Positions 46,471 to 58,577 of a stretch of DNA of 64,000 nt are shown one piece after another. Source of the DNA: Calliopum simillimum (Eukaryota; Arthropoda; Insecta; Diptera; Lauxaniidae); contig OX638368.1 in NCBI GenBank assembly GCA_951812925.1, positions 113,979,309 to 114,043,308 on the forward strand. The letters run 5' to 3'. The translations under genes were made by a program, and so were the position numbers. The notes beneath the pieces are model-generated. The model was not told where the DNA came from, made no database searches, and saw only the letters and a program-made list of their open reading frames with translations. Each line of letters opens with the position of its first letter. Position 1 is the stretch's first letter.

Positions 46471-47027
46471 AAAAAAAAAAAAAATTAACTGATGACGGCC
46501 ATGTTTTTGAAAATCTTAAAAATTAATTTTCGGAAAACTTCTTTTTTCTTAAAATTTTTTTTTTCTGAATTTTTTTTTTTTTTTGTTTTTTTTTTTTCTT
46601 AAAACTTTTTTTTTTTTTTTGTCTTAAAATTTTTTTTCTTCCTTAAATCTTTTGAAGAACAAATGTTTTTCATCCACTTTTCAAAAGATTTCCGAAAAAA
46701 AAAAAATACAATTTTTTTTATTTTACAATTTACAATTTCAAAATGCCATATTTCAATAAATTTTTTTAATTTTCTAATTGAATGGGTTTATTTGAAAGTG
46801 GAATAAGTTCAATTCCGGAAAAATTAAGTTTATGGTAGTTATAGCTAGCTATATATGTCCTCTTTTTATATTGAAAATTACAGACTCGTTAGACCACGAT
46901 TTCATCAAAAATTACTCAAAAGAACTTTTCATGAAAAACTTGTTTACAAAAATGATTTTTTTGAAAGTGGAATAAGTCCATTTTTTCATCTACTGCTATG
47001 CAGAAGATTTTGCTTTTAAATCAATTT
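46471..47027. other. T-rich stretch
   Basis: ATGACGGCCATGTTTTTGAA and runs of TCTTAAAATTTTT mirror the 35.6-35.85 kb segment in opposite orientation. No gene is seen. Confidence 0.4.
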
Positions 47028-48487
47028 TAAAATATTGGCAAGCGTTATTCAACCGGTGTTAAGTGTTTACCACTGTAAATTAATCAAATTTTGTTTTGCT
47101 GTAAAAATTTTTACAAGTGTAATAGAAAATAGTTGAGTTTTTGTGGTCTGAATGGACTTATTCCACTTTCATTTATAATAAATTTAAAAATTTGTTATAC
47201 TTTTGTATGACTTAATCCATTTTTACTCACAAAATATTTTGTAAATTAAAGCAAAGGAAAATTTAAACTTAGAAAAATTTTACTTTAAAAACTGTTGTTG
47301 TTTCTTTTCTTTTCTTTTTGCTCAAGTAGGGCTCTGAAAATTAGTAACAACAACAACAAAAACAAAAAGTTCTTGCCGGACTTACTTTCGGAGATATAGC
47401 CATCGGAAGATTGAGATATATCTTTTATAAAAATTATTATAAGTTGGGAACCCTTGAAAGGACTTGAATAATATTAGTGTCATACAAAAGATATGTTAAC
47501 TTGCTACAAAATCAACCTAAGAAAATTTTAATCCGAGTCGTGGTTTTAGAGATATTGCAGATTTTCAGAAATTTTGACAATTTTTTTTTTAAACCATTAT
47601 TTTTCTAAAAACTGTATCATTAATGCATAGTTTTAGTAACATATTATAAAAGCCCAATTTATTTGCTTTCATTTGACATGTAATTTGTACCTGATTTCCT
47701 GCATTATCATGTTTTTTTAAAGGAAAACAAAAAAGTAAGTTATTGGAAAACATCGGAAGAGTATACAGGAATCGAAATTAATCGAAAACTATCTAAAAAC
47801 ATCGTAATTGTTGTTTTTATTGCTGTTATTGTTATTTTTGTAGTTGGTATTATTGTTGTTCTTGTAATGTTTTTCTAAATTTAATGAAAATTTCTTTGGT
47901 TCACTTTTTTGTTTTCCTTTCAAAAAATATGATATTGCAGGAAATCAGGTACAAATTACATGTCAAATGAAAGCAAATAAATTGGGCTTTTATAATATGT
48001 TACTAAAACTATGCATTAATGATACAGTTTTTAGAAAAATAATGGTTTAAAAAAAAAAAATTGTCAAAATTTCTGAAAATCTGCAATATCTCTAAAACCA
48101 CGACTCGGATTAAAGTTTTCTTAGGTTGATTTTGTAGCAAGTTAACATATCTTTTGTATGACACTAATATTATTCAAATCCTTTCAAGGGTTCCCAACTT
48201 ATAATAATTTTTATAAAAGATATATCTCAATCTTCCGATGGCTATATCTCCGAAAGTAAGTCCGGCAAGAACTTTTTGTTTTTGTTGTTGTTGTTACTAA
48301 TTTTCAGAGCCCTACTTGAGCAAAAAGAAAAGAAAAGAAACAACAACAGTTTTTAAAGTAAAATTTTTCTAAGTTTAAATTTTCTATTACACTTGTAAAA
48401 ATTTTTACAGCAAAACAAAATTTGATTAATTTACAGTGGTAAACACTTAACACTTGTTTAATAACGCTTGCCAATATTTTTAAATTG
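47028..48487. repeat. Large palindrome, arms 580-710 bp
   Basis: Left arm 47028-47735, right arm 47906-48487. The right arm lacks about 126 bp present in the left (47130-47255). Similarity is very high elsewhere, for example ACTTTCGGAGATATAGCCAT near 47384 against ATGGCTATATCTCCGAAAGT near 48237. The loop is about 170 bp. No coding content and no recognised target duplication. Confidence 0.8.
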
Positions 48488-48489
48488 TT

Positions 48490-48957
48490 TGTTTATTCAT
48501 AATATTTTGATTTATAGAAAGTATTTTGTCCTGTGGAGCATCAAAAAAGTTATTTAAACCGAGAGCGTATATGAATATGTTATTTTCTTTGACTTAAAAT
48601 TTTTTTCATGTTCTATTAACATTTTTTAATAAGCATTCTTTCTTTTAGAAATTACTACTTTTTTATGAAAACTGCTGCCTATTATATTTATTATTAGCCG
48701 TACTCAAAAAACTACTATTGATTTCGTTTGCAAACATTTTAGACTGATATTCTGGTAATTATTATCTGACTGCTTTCCATGCTCAAAATACATCTCATAG
48801 CCATACCGCCACAACCAGATCAGTGTAATGAATTATTTGATTTATTCATTTGATTAAGTGCCAAATATAATTAATTTGTTAATTAATTATTATTATAGGC
48901 TTAATTGGTCAGTGAAATAATATGTAAAAAATAGTAAAAACGACTATTTTACATTTA
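48490..48957. other. Gene-free stretch
   Basis: AT-rich; nothing supported. Confidence 0.4.
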
Positions 48958-49003
48958 CTCCCTACGTTTCGGCGATATGAATGTCACCTTCATCAGGGGT
49001 AGT
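48957..49003 (-). ncRNA. Candidate Penelope-type hammerhead ribozyme
   Basis: On the minus strand: CCC (stem I), CUGAUGA (complement of 48990-48996), one extra A, stem II GGUGA/UCGCC, GAAA (complement of 48967-48970), then CGUA giving a loopless stem III (ACGU palindrome) and a GUA triplet, then GGG (stem I). Stem I can extend by three pairs past a one-base bulge. GAAACGU with a vanishing stem III is the form reported for Penelope-like elements. The extra A before stem II and the weak stem I argue for a decayed copy. Confidence 0.5.
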
Positions 49004-50650
49004 TTATTAAATCTTTAAACAAAAAGAAAACAATATTTAAAACACAAACATTTTTAAAAAATGAAAACAAAAACTTACAGAAGAAATTACATTTAAAAAC
49101 AGAAGCAAACAATTAAATTTATCAAAGATTTTAAATTTAAAAATTAAACACTGCCGGTGACTGAACGAAATTTATAAGTTTAAAGGGCAATATGATAGCT
49201 GCAACTAATGTTGTCTTTACCTTCTTTTGTGTTCATTGTCGTCTTTATTTTTTGTTGTATTCTTAGGCTTTCCAATGTACATATAATTAATTTGGTTTCC
49301 ATATGTATATTTTCGCTACATCCTAGCACTTTTTATAAAAGGAGTAGTGGCTTATTTAGTATTTTAACCGCAAAAACATGGTTTAAAATATTTTTCCATT
49401 CAGAGCACATTAATGGAATATTTCAATATATTAACAAACATTTTGTACAGCCTTTTACTCTGATGCAGTATTTGAGAGCTTTCAACAAAATTAATGCGCA
49501 TCCATTCTTAAGTAGTTATGTCTCAAAGCATTTTAAAGTTGGCATCTACATACATACAATGGATGTGAAATTTTTAAATTTAAATCATTCAAAACATTTT
49601 TTTTTTTTTTTACTTCATCAACAAAAAAAGAAAACTGTTTTTTGCATATAAATCATATAAATGATTGAAATTCTTTTGGTAAAAACGATAAACAGATTTT
49701 AATTTAAAGACCTTATCATTTCTGATAACAGTTTTTGATCTGTTTATTGTTTTTGGTTTAAAAATTATTTTGTTTTGTTTACTTTCATCATCTTCCTGCT
49801 TTTATTTATTTATTTTTTATTTAAATTTTTTTATTTTTTTTTTTTTTTTTTTTATTTCAGAGTTTTAGCACCATATTATAGCACAAGGTTGAGTAGATTT
49901 TCTGTTATTTCTTGGTAATTTATTTTTGGTTTTTATGTGGAAGTTTTTTTTTCTTTCTTGCTCTTGTTTTTTTTATGACAATTCTTTTTAAATTTGTCAT
50001 TACCAAAAGAATCAAAGCTCAAAACATCACAAAGAGATTTGCCATAGATTAACGATGTGAAGGTAGCTTAATGAGAATCATTTTTTGTTTGTCTGCTTGT
50101 TCTGTTATTGTGTCAATCAAAAATAAGTCAAGATAATTGGGTCAGCGAAAAAAAAAGTTTTTTATGGCTTATGTATGTGTGTTCGAATAAAAATATTAAC
50201 TCTACAGTTGTCTTAAAATTATGAAAAAATGTTTCCTTTTTGAATAGCCACTTTTTTGGCATTTGACTTAAATAAGAGATGGTCTAAAAAGCGAAAATGA
50301 CAATTTTTGTATTCGAAAACTGTAATTTTTTAATTTCAACTAAAAACACTTACATTGTTTTTCTATCTTTTGTATTTCGTTTCATCTTAAAAACATGATT
50401 TATTCAGTTTTGTTGCCGTCGTGACATTTTTGTCGGAAATATGGAATAATCACTTAAATATCGTCATCTGAGTTCGTTTTTGTCTCATAGGTACACATGT
50501 TAGTGTATAACGGGAAAATCGAATAGGAAAGTAAGAACCCTAAAAGAAACACAATGCTCTGAAAAAGTGCAATGAACATTTTAACTAATGTGTTAGTTGA
50601 TAAATCAGCTAACGCTGTGCAAAATTTCAAAAATAAGACAAATATGAGCA
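49004..50650. other. Gene-free stretch
   Basis: A 147-codon plus frame at 49208-49651 is Phe/Ile/His-rich with no recognisable domain and is not called. T runs occur at 49830-49853. No Penelope reverse transcriptase or GIY-YIG sequence was found next to the ribozyme motif. Confidence 0.4.
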
Positions 50651-50654
50651 TTTT

Positions 50655-51440
50655 TCAAGTGACGAACGTGACCGCCGTACACAATTAAGGTGCAAAAAAA
50701 AGTGTAAGTAAAACATATTTTTATTTTAGTTTTTACTTTACATTATACCTCTTAGGTAGCACTATAATTAGTGCCAACGTTAATAGCAGGCGAAGTCCTG
50801 GTTCCAAGATACACGCAAAAAAAGAAACAAAACGAACGTGACAAAAATAGAAGTAGTTTTCGTTCCTATTCAAAGAAAGTCAGAATTCAGCGAAACAAGC
50901 CAGAATTTTTTAGTGGGACTAATTTTAGAATCTTATTATGCAATAATGTTACTTTATAATGTATTTTGTTTGATTCAAATATCTTCTGTACTTTTCTTTG
51001 ATTTGATCTTAATCTGAATCGATACGTGGCAATATGAACGTGACATTTTTTTTAAACAAGTCAAAATTCTTTAGTGCGAATAATTTTAGATTCTTATGCA
51101 ATAGTGTTACTTTATAATGTTTTTTGTTTGACTCAAATATCTTCTGTACTTTTCTTTGATTTGATCTTAATCTGAATCGATAAGTGACAATGCGAACGTG
51201 ACATTTTTTTCCACCATACAAATTTTAAATTGATAATCTTTTAAGAAACCAGGATTTCCCGTGATAGTTTTTTCACCTTATCTTGTTGACGTGGCATCAC
51301 GAATTTTTCCAAAGGATGTCATTTGTCCCTATCCATTTGACATGTGTATCAAAACTCGTATATTATGAATTTTTTTTTTAGTGGCGTGCGTTAAATATTT
51401 TCAGAGATATGATGAAGTAATTTTTATGGGAGCGTGATAC
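50655..51440 (+). repeat. Dispersed repeat family D, copy 1
   Basis: Shares ordered blocks with 53473-54015: AAGTGACGAACGTGACC, AAAACATATTTTTATTTTAG, GTCCTGGTTCCAAGATACAC, CGAACGTGACAAAAATAGAA and TTTTCCACCATACAAATTT. An internal segment (TCAAATATCTTCTGTACTTT) is present twice, at about 50975 and 51133. GAACGTGAC recurs four times. No ORF; class unknown. Confidence 0.7.
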
Positions 51441-53472
51441 CCCCATTTTTCCAGTACACAATTTTTGTCTTTTTGCTTTTTACACATGTAAATACCAAAT
51501 CTCATCCATGTACGCTAGATAGTTTCAGAGATATGACGGTTCAAATTTTTGGCTCACGGTTTACCTTTCTTTGGAAATGTCGATATACTTTTCGAGATAA
51601 TTGATATTTTGTCAGATTCGACATAGTTGACAGGTTATATAAATCCATGGCAGGCTGGTTTTTTATCATCCATATGGAGGAAACTTTAAACTTGAATAGA
51701 AGGTGCCGTTTCCGACCGAATTCGATGACAGTGTGTTAGTATCAATCCGAGAAAACTATGCATGAAGAAAATGAGCGGTGACACGCTCCTCAAAAAAAAA
51801 GTTCAACATATAACTACCCAGAGCTTTGACTTCTAGAAAATATAGCAAAAAAAAAAATTACATATTTCAGAAATAAGTGGAGAAGGTTGTTTTTTTTTCT
51901 GGGACAGACCTTATTTAACATACTCAGTTCTTTTCCTGTTTCTTTTCACCACATTCTTCATGGCTTATGCAGTTGCTTTGATTCGACGCAAGGTGCTATT
52001 AAAGTTGGAGATTTGTATTTTATTTTATTTTTAGCACAGTACAGACCATACAAATTAATCCTTCTGATTACTGCTACTGCAATATACTGAAATTTAAAAA
52101 TAATCTTATACAACCAATGTATGTAGTTTCATTATGAAATTTTGGACAAAAAAAAAAACTTTTGATTAGGGTTTCTCTAATCATCACGACTTATCACAAA
52201 GCAAATACCACATTATGAAAAATTACTTGAAAAATTATGAAAAATTACTATTTCATGCAAATGTAACCGACAGCAACAAAAGCAATGATGATAAACGCCA
52301 GCAACATGCAAAATGAAATGACTTTTATAATAAAATAAAAGCCCCATTTCAAATAAAACTAAACAAACAAATGAATAATGCGAAACACGATACTGGCGGT
52401 GGCTGCTTGTTGCGCGCCAAAAACGCAACTTTTCTTCTTCATAATACAATCAACAGAGAGCTGTGTGTGATAGTTGCACGGCGCAGTGATAATCAATTGA
52501 CGTTTTCGTTGAATGCATGCACCGAGAGTTGCAGAAAAAAAAGGGATACAAAAAAAAACAAAAGACAAAAACCAAGATAATAACGTCAACAGCAGGAGCA
52601 ACCAACAATTGTTGTTAACGTAGTTGTTGCAGTACTTGGCGGCGGCGGCAACATCATGATTGGCAATGGAATTAACAACGTTTTGGTGGCGGTAACTTAA
52701 AAAGCGAGTTGTTCAAAGCTAGATAAAGGGGGACAGAGATAGAAACAAAATCATTTAACAAAAAGCGTGAGACAGTCTCAAGGCGTCGCACTCTTGAATT
52801 GTCGCGTCATGTTTTTGTAGTTGTTGGTTGTTTCAATGTTGCGGCCAAATGCAACAGACAACAATTGTTAACGTTTAATTGAATTGCTTGCAGTGCGTGC
52901 AGTTTTGCAGTTAACAAAAATGAACTGAAGAAATGATGGGTGGTAGTGAATGTATAGCAGCGATAATGGTGATAAGCCAGACGATAAGTTTACAAAAGCT
53001 GTATGTTTAATCTTTATGTCTAGAAAAACCAATCTGTTTCACAGTTTATCAGAAACGGAGAACGAACCAACTTTTAGGTCAATCATCACCGATAGCGTTG
53101 AAACTTTTTGGCATGATACTTGCTCCGATTTGACTAGACGCGTATTTGTTTTAGTCTGGGGAAGGAACGGAGAAGTCTCATTTACACAGATCATTATTAT
53201 GATTTTTACAACAAGCCCCCATTTCTGGAGCAAAGTACTGGCTATGTCCTTGGTATAGCCCTATCCAAGCGTAAAATTCAGCTGTGCAGTCCTACTAAAT
53301 CATAAAAGTTTGATCTACGACCCATGAAGAGCCCATATGAGGAAAACGTGTACGGCCAAAACATATTCTAAAAACACCTTGTACGGCCCTTGCACAGTAG
53401 GTAAGGGTCGAAACTTAGATTCATCCACACACCGTCTCAAAAGTAAGAAGGACTCTTAAAAACGATATGGGC
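51441..53472. other. Gene-free stretch
   Basis: 51480-51560 carries GTTTCAGAGATATGACGG-type text seen in other dispersed repeats. 52600-52950 is less AT-rich (GGCGGCGGCGGCAAC) without a usable long frame. The 102-codon plus frame at 52950-53258 has no recognisable domain. Confidence 0.4.
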
Positions 53473-54015
53473 ATTTTCCAAGTGACGGACGTGTTCGTCG
53501 TACACAGTTAAAGTGCAAAAAAAAAGTGGAAGTAAAACATATTTTTATTTTAGTTTTTACTTTAAATTATAGCTCTTAGCGCCAACGTTAATAACAGGCA
53601 AAGTCCTGGTTCCAAGATACACGCAAAAAAAGCCACAAAACGAACGTGACAAAAATAGAAGTAGTTTTCGTCAAAAAAAGTCAGAATTCAGCAAAACAAG
53701 CTAGAGTTTTTTAGTGCGTTTAATTTTAGAATCTTGTGCTATAATGTTAGTTTATAATGTATTTTGTTTGATTCAAATATCTTCTGTACTTTTCTTTGTT
53801 TTGATCATAATCTGAAACGATACGTGACAACATGAACGTGACATTTTTTCCACCATACAAATTTAAAATTGAAAATCTTTCAAAAAAAACCAGGATTTCC
53901 CAGTGAATGTTGGTTCACCAATTTTTCCAAAGAATACCATTTTACACTTGTATCAAATCTCATTTATGTGCGTTAAATATTTTCAGATGTATGATGAAGT
54001 GATTTTTATGGGAGT
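53473..54015 (+). repeat. Dispersed repeat family D, copy 2
   Basis: Second copy of the family at 50655, with a single rather than doubled TCAAATATCTTCTGTACTTT segment and several small deletions. Confidence 0.7.
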
Positions 54016-54257
54016 AGTTTGCAAACTACTCCACAAAAAACCGACTAGTCAAAATTCTGGTCCCATCACATATAAAGTTTTATTTAAATTTTACATTGTT
54101 TGTCATTGGGCGTAACTTGGCTGCTTGTGCATTGCAATCGGACCAGAAAAAGGTCAATTGTCTCCTTATGCATTACATTCGGACCAGAAAACGCCAATTT
54201 TTTTTATTTTATTTATAAATTTCAACAAATTCCATTTGAAATCAAAATTTTACACAA

Positions 54258-54335
54258 AAATGTCAAAAGGTTTCATAGCCGAATGTGCTAAAGAGTTTGT
54301 TATATATTTCTGAGCAATGTGTTCCGGGTTCGAGT
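54258..54335 (+). ncRNA. tRNA-like remnant
   Basis: TAGCCGAATGTGCTAAAGAG resembles a Ser/Leu-type A-box region, and GGGTTCGAGTGTGG about 50 bp on resembles a B box (two changes). It is probably a tRNA-derived SINE head or a decayed tRNA; no clean cloverleaf. Confidence 0.3.
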
Positions 54336-54479
54336 GTGGATGAACATTTTTTTATTAATTTTTTATTATTTCATACCTCGGCTATGTTGGAATGTTTAAT
54401 TTTCTGCTCGGAAGACTTTTTAGACAAATTGTGTACAAATCAATTGATGTTTAAAAATTGTAATTGAAAATTACCGAAT

Positions 54480-54548
54480 GAAGCATTTGATCCCGGGCCT
54501 CTTTACGCAGCGCAAGTCATTAGACCGATATACTATCGTTTGCTCTTC
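54480..54548 (-). ncRNA. tRNA-like remnant, opposite strand
   Basis: On the minus strand, GTATATCGGTCTAATGAC followed by GCGC and GAGGCCCGGGATCAAATGC follows the layout of Glu/Asp-type tRNAs (GGTCTARTGG...GGCCCGGGTTCGATTCC). The B box is altered. It points towards the plus-strand tRNA-like remnant 150 bp away. Confidence 0.4.
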
Positions 54549-54599
54549 TTTGCAATTGACAAACTGCCAAACAGTACGTAGTCAGTAACGTTATAATTT

Positions 54600-55807
54600 C
54601 ACAATCGACATACAATGGGACCACATTTGGTATTTATGACGGATTATGCATTACATTTGGACCATTTTTGATACAATTGATAATTTAAGTTAATTAATTC
54701 TAGTTTTGGTCCATTATTACAAAAAAACAAAATAGACCAAAGATTGGACTATTGAGACAATTGACTCCGTCGGTCCTACAGGGTAGTAATGCGAAATACA
54801 TGTGAAACACATGATTTTACGTCATGAGTTGTGGTCAAAACTAAAAAAATTATAAAAAAATCAGAAATGCACACATGTTCTTTGGACGATTCTAAGCATT
54901 TTTTGCTATATACACTTTTTTCGTAAGATATCTGACCGCGTAGTTGAAGAACGTGAAAAAATCTATTTTTGAAACAGAATATCATCTTAGCTGTCGAAGT
55001 TAAAATATTTTTCTTTCCCGAAGTGCGTTCCAAACAACATATCATTTTGAATAAATCCCCCCTTCACAAGTGAAAAGTACTAAGTCAGTTTTTCAAGTTT
55101 AGAGATATTTGATGTTCAAAACTTAAATTTTGTTTTTTTTTTTTATATTGAAATCGTTGTTTTGCTTTTACTTTTACGATGAAAATAACCACTTTTTAAC
55201 AGAGACATGACTAAATGGGTCTTATCAAACTAAAGACTATAATATTTTAGACCAGAAATACTAAATAAATCAAAATTCGGGAAAAATGACTTAGTACTTT
55301 TCACTTGTAAGGGGACCAAATACTTGTAAATAACAGATAATTTTGAATTTATGATTTTACAATCATAAAAAAAATTAATAGTAAAGAGAGATACTTGCCA
55401 ATTTAAATAACAAAATATGCACTGACTGAATAAAACACACAAAAATTCAAGGCAACTGACCTGCAAGTAAACAAAGAAAACAAAAGAATTAATTATTTGG
55501 AATCGCATAGTTTTTAATTATTGCAGTAATTAAGAATCAAAAATTAAATGTTTATTTATATGAGAAAATGTAAATAAAAAAGTAATTAAAATCAAAACGA
55601 AAACAATGAATGATATTTGGGAAAATACAAGTTCATACTATGATTGTATGAAGAAATGTATGAGAAAAACCAATTAAAGATTATAAAATAGATAAATAAA
55701 AATGTATCTAAGCTTTATAAGTAGAAATTTAACAATAAATGCACTGCATAACGTACTGTGTAAATTACAGTTATTGTTAAAAACTGGAAAATTGTAGGAG
55801 AGAAAAT
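54600..55807. other. Gene-free stretch
   Basis: TTATGCATTACATTTGGACC at 54647 repeats the phrase at 54165 (one change). Otherwise AT-rich without supported features. Confidence 0.45.
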
Positions 55808-55809
55808 TA

Positions 55810-56711
55810 TTGGGTGTACAACTTAAAAACCGGAATTTGACGGTGGATGTCCGTACTAACAAATATCGTGAAAGCTCGAACTTTATATATATGTCATTTT
55901 GAAGGTACATTTGACAGCTGTCAAAATCAGTCAACAAAACAATTTTATCTTGTGTGCATCATTATTATTTTTCACGATGAATAACTTCAAAAATTGGAGA
56001 AAAAGACAGCATTTGCGGAGGGGTTCTAGTGGGTCATTTTTTTGCAAAGAAAACAGCTGCCGAAAGTCATGGCATTCTTGTAGAAGTTTATGGGGACTAT
56101 GCTCCAGCTGAATCAAGCTGTCGTGAGTGGTTTAAAAGTGGTTATTTTGATGTAGAAGACAAAGAACGTCCTGGTCAGGACCAGCTAGGTGTGATCCATT
56201 ATGAGCTGTTGCCAGGTGGCCAAACCATTAATGCTCAATTCTATCGTCAACAATTGATCCAATTGAAGCAGAAAATCCAGACAGAGCGGCCAACGTATGC
56301 GACCAGACATGAGTCAATCATTTTCCACCACGATAACGCTCGGCCACATATTGCTGCCCCAGTCAAAAATTACCTGGAAAACAACGGAAAACAACGGATG
56401 GGAAATTTTGCCTCACCCGCTTTATAGCCCAGACCTTGCACCATCAGACTACCATTTGTTCCGATCGATGCAGAATGCCCTATCAGGAATACGCTTCACT
56501 TAAGTTCAAGATATCGAAAATTGGCTCGATTCATTTTTGGCCGCCAAGCCGGCGCAATTTTTTTGGGATGGAATTCATAAATTGCCTGAAAGATGGGGAA
56601 ATGTTGTAGCTTCCAATGGACAATACTTTGAATAAAATATATTGTAACATTTTTCCACAATAAAACATCAAATTTCGCTAAAAAATTCCGGTTTTTAAGT
56701 TGTACACCCAA
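55810..56711 (+). mobile_element. Mariner element copy 2 (defective)
   Basis: Complete terminal inverted repeats: TTGGGTGTACAACTTAAAAA at the left and TTTTTAAGTTGTACACCCAA at the right, with TA at 55808-55809 and 56712-56713. The 902 bp are about 400 short of a full mariner. Its first 170 bp and last 150 bp match copy 1 at 11063-12089, so both come from one family. Intact ends suggest it could still be moved if transposase were supplied. Confidence 0.92.
55977..56635 (+). pseudogene. Mariner transposase pseudogene (copy 2)
   Basis: Starts at ATGAATAACTTCAAAAATTGG, then shifts frame near 56025. The next frame reads GHFFAKKTAAESHGILVEVY and DVEDKERPGQ, the N-terminal helix-turn-helix half. A deletion then removes the linker and the first catalytic Asp block (VTGDEKW in copy 1), joining directly to VIHYELLPGGQTI. 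The second catalytic block ([11 protein letters not shown]) and third (SPDLAPSDYHLF) remain, the latter after another frameshift near 56390. The tail WGNVVASNGQYFE-like end is readable. It is inactive, and its losses differ from copy 1. Confidence 0.9.
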
Positions 56712-56714
56712 TAT

Positions 56715-58223
56715 TAAATTGAAAGTAATAAAAATTGTATAAATAATAAATAAAAAAATAAAAACAATAAAAATTTAATTAAAAAAATAATAATAAAAAA
56801 TGCATGTTGAATGGAAGATAGAGAATAAAGCAAGAAAAATAAAAGAAAAGCGCTTACAAACGATGCATTTTTTGTACAATTTTTGTTCACATGATAACCG
56901 TAACATACAACCAATTCATTGTGTGAATTTAAAAAAAAAATAAAAACAATCGAATGTGCACTCATTAATTAAAACTTAACAACAACAGTACAACAAATAA
57001 ATAAAACAAAGCAAAAAAAAGCAATAAAAATTCAAAAAGATGCGCGCTTATTAATGAAAAATAAATGCGCAAGTTACCACCAAAGCGCTTTAAAAATCAA
57101 GCGCAAAAAATAACAAATACTTTGGATTTAAGAAAAAAAAAAAAAAAAAATTGAATTATGTTTTCATTTTTGCTACCAAGATAAATGTGTGAAATATTTT
57201 GCTAAAGATTTATTTGTTTTTTTTTTTTTTTTTTCTCTAATCTTCAACTTTGTTGTATCTCATCAATTACATATCATATTGTTTAGATTTATAACTTTTC
57301 TTTTTTATTTGATAAAACAATGATTTGATATATCTATTTTATTGTGTAGCTCCTCAGTTTGAAAAAGAAAGTGAAAAGCATTTGCTGCTGTTGCTTTTAT
57401 AGACATAGTATTGTAACGTTTGTGGAAAATATTATTTTAAAAATGTGAATATTTATTGCATTAGACAAGATACACTTAATTAATTAAAAACATTTCACAA
57501 TAGACTTTGTTTTTTTTTATGTAATGAAAACGATTAAAAGCTATTACGAATTTTTTACGATTATCATAAATCATTGCAGTTTACTGTTTCATATAATTAA
57601 CAATTTCATGGTTGTAAAAAAGGAAAAAAAAAAATTTAATTATTAAATTTTTCATTTTATTTTGGAAAATTAAAAATAAAATTTAATATTGTGAGGCAAC
57701 TGTAAAATAAAGACCATAGTAAATATTCATTACACCCTTCTGTAATAAGCGCTATCTAGTGTAGATTAAAGAAAACCAAAAGAGTAACAAAAATCTAATG
57801 AAAAATGAGTTAACGTCTCACATTACATGAATTTAGAACGTAGCTTAATGAAAACAACACCGAAACGAACACAGAAATAAACAAAAGCAACTATCAGATG
57901 CGACGAAAAGCTTCGTACACTACCAGACAAATTCTGCTGTGTAACACAAAGTAAGAGAATGTTCGTGTATAGCACAGTGCGAATTCAAAATCAAAAAGAT
58001 TCGTGAAGCCGTTGCAAGGACCATCGAGAAAGTTTTGAATGCGCCCGGCAGATGGGTATAAATTAAGGGTGTCAGCAAATAATAAAAGTGAGCCAGTTTT
58101 GGCTGGCCGACAACAACCACAATATTTCAATGTTTTGCAAATTTTGTTTTTGTTGTTTTTAGTTTTTATAGAAAACTTATGTTTTTTGTAGACGAGCCAA
58201 AAAAAAAAAATATTTTGTGTGAT
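56715..58223. other. Gene-free AT-rich stretch
   Basis: A/T-rich, with poly(A) at 57132-57150 and poly(T) at 57218-57234. The minus frame at 57894-58262 overlaps repeat family C and has no recognisable domain. Confidence 0.45.
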
Positions 58224-58480
58224 GCAATGACAAATGTGAAACGAAAAGAAAACAAAAAACATGTAGTCAGCTTCAGTCAGCTTTTTGTATTTCTCTTTAT
58301 GCTGTATCCTCTTTTCAGCTCTGTGATAGTATTTTACTGGCTTTAATGCAAAATATTAAAATAATTTTGACTTTGTGCACATTTACGCACAAATACGTTT
58401 CTAATGGTGTATAATTCAAAGTCGTGCTCCATTTCTAACATCGTAAAAAAGGTAGGACAAATTTGTGTCTTGCGTATTAT
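58224..58480 (+). repeat. Dispersed repeat family C, copy 4
   Basis: CAATGACAAATGTGAAACG through GGTAGGACAAATTTGTGTCT then TGCGTATTA. It lacks the GTGACCGCGTATTTTGTCG segment present in copies 1 to 3. It abuts the RNase H remnant. Confidence 0.7.
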
Positions 58481-58491
58481 AAAATATATCT

Positions 58492-58577
58492 ACACAGACA
58501 GCTACAAACAAGATGATGGAGTTGGTGCTGAACTATTCTTCCCGAACTCCAATACATGCAAATCCTAAAAGATACTT
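58492..58577 (+). pseudogene. Non-LTR retrotransposon RNase H, N-terminal part
   Basis: Reads TDSYKQDDGVGAELFFPNSN in one frame, matching the start of retroelement RNase H domains (TDGSK...GVGAG), including the first catalytic Asp. One stop codon follows. The frame is then cut by the transposon at 58578 and continues after 60579. Confidence 0.6.

Noticed and set aside
49208..49651. 147-codon plus frame
   Set aside because: Phe/Ile-rich, no domain, ends in poly(T)/poly(A) runs; no promoter or splice signal.
57894..58262. 122-codon minus frame
   Set aside because: Overlaps dispersed repeat family C; no recognisable domain.
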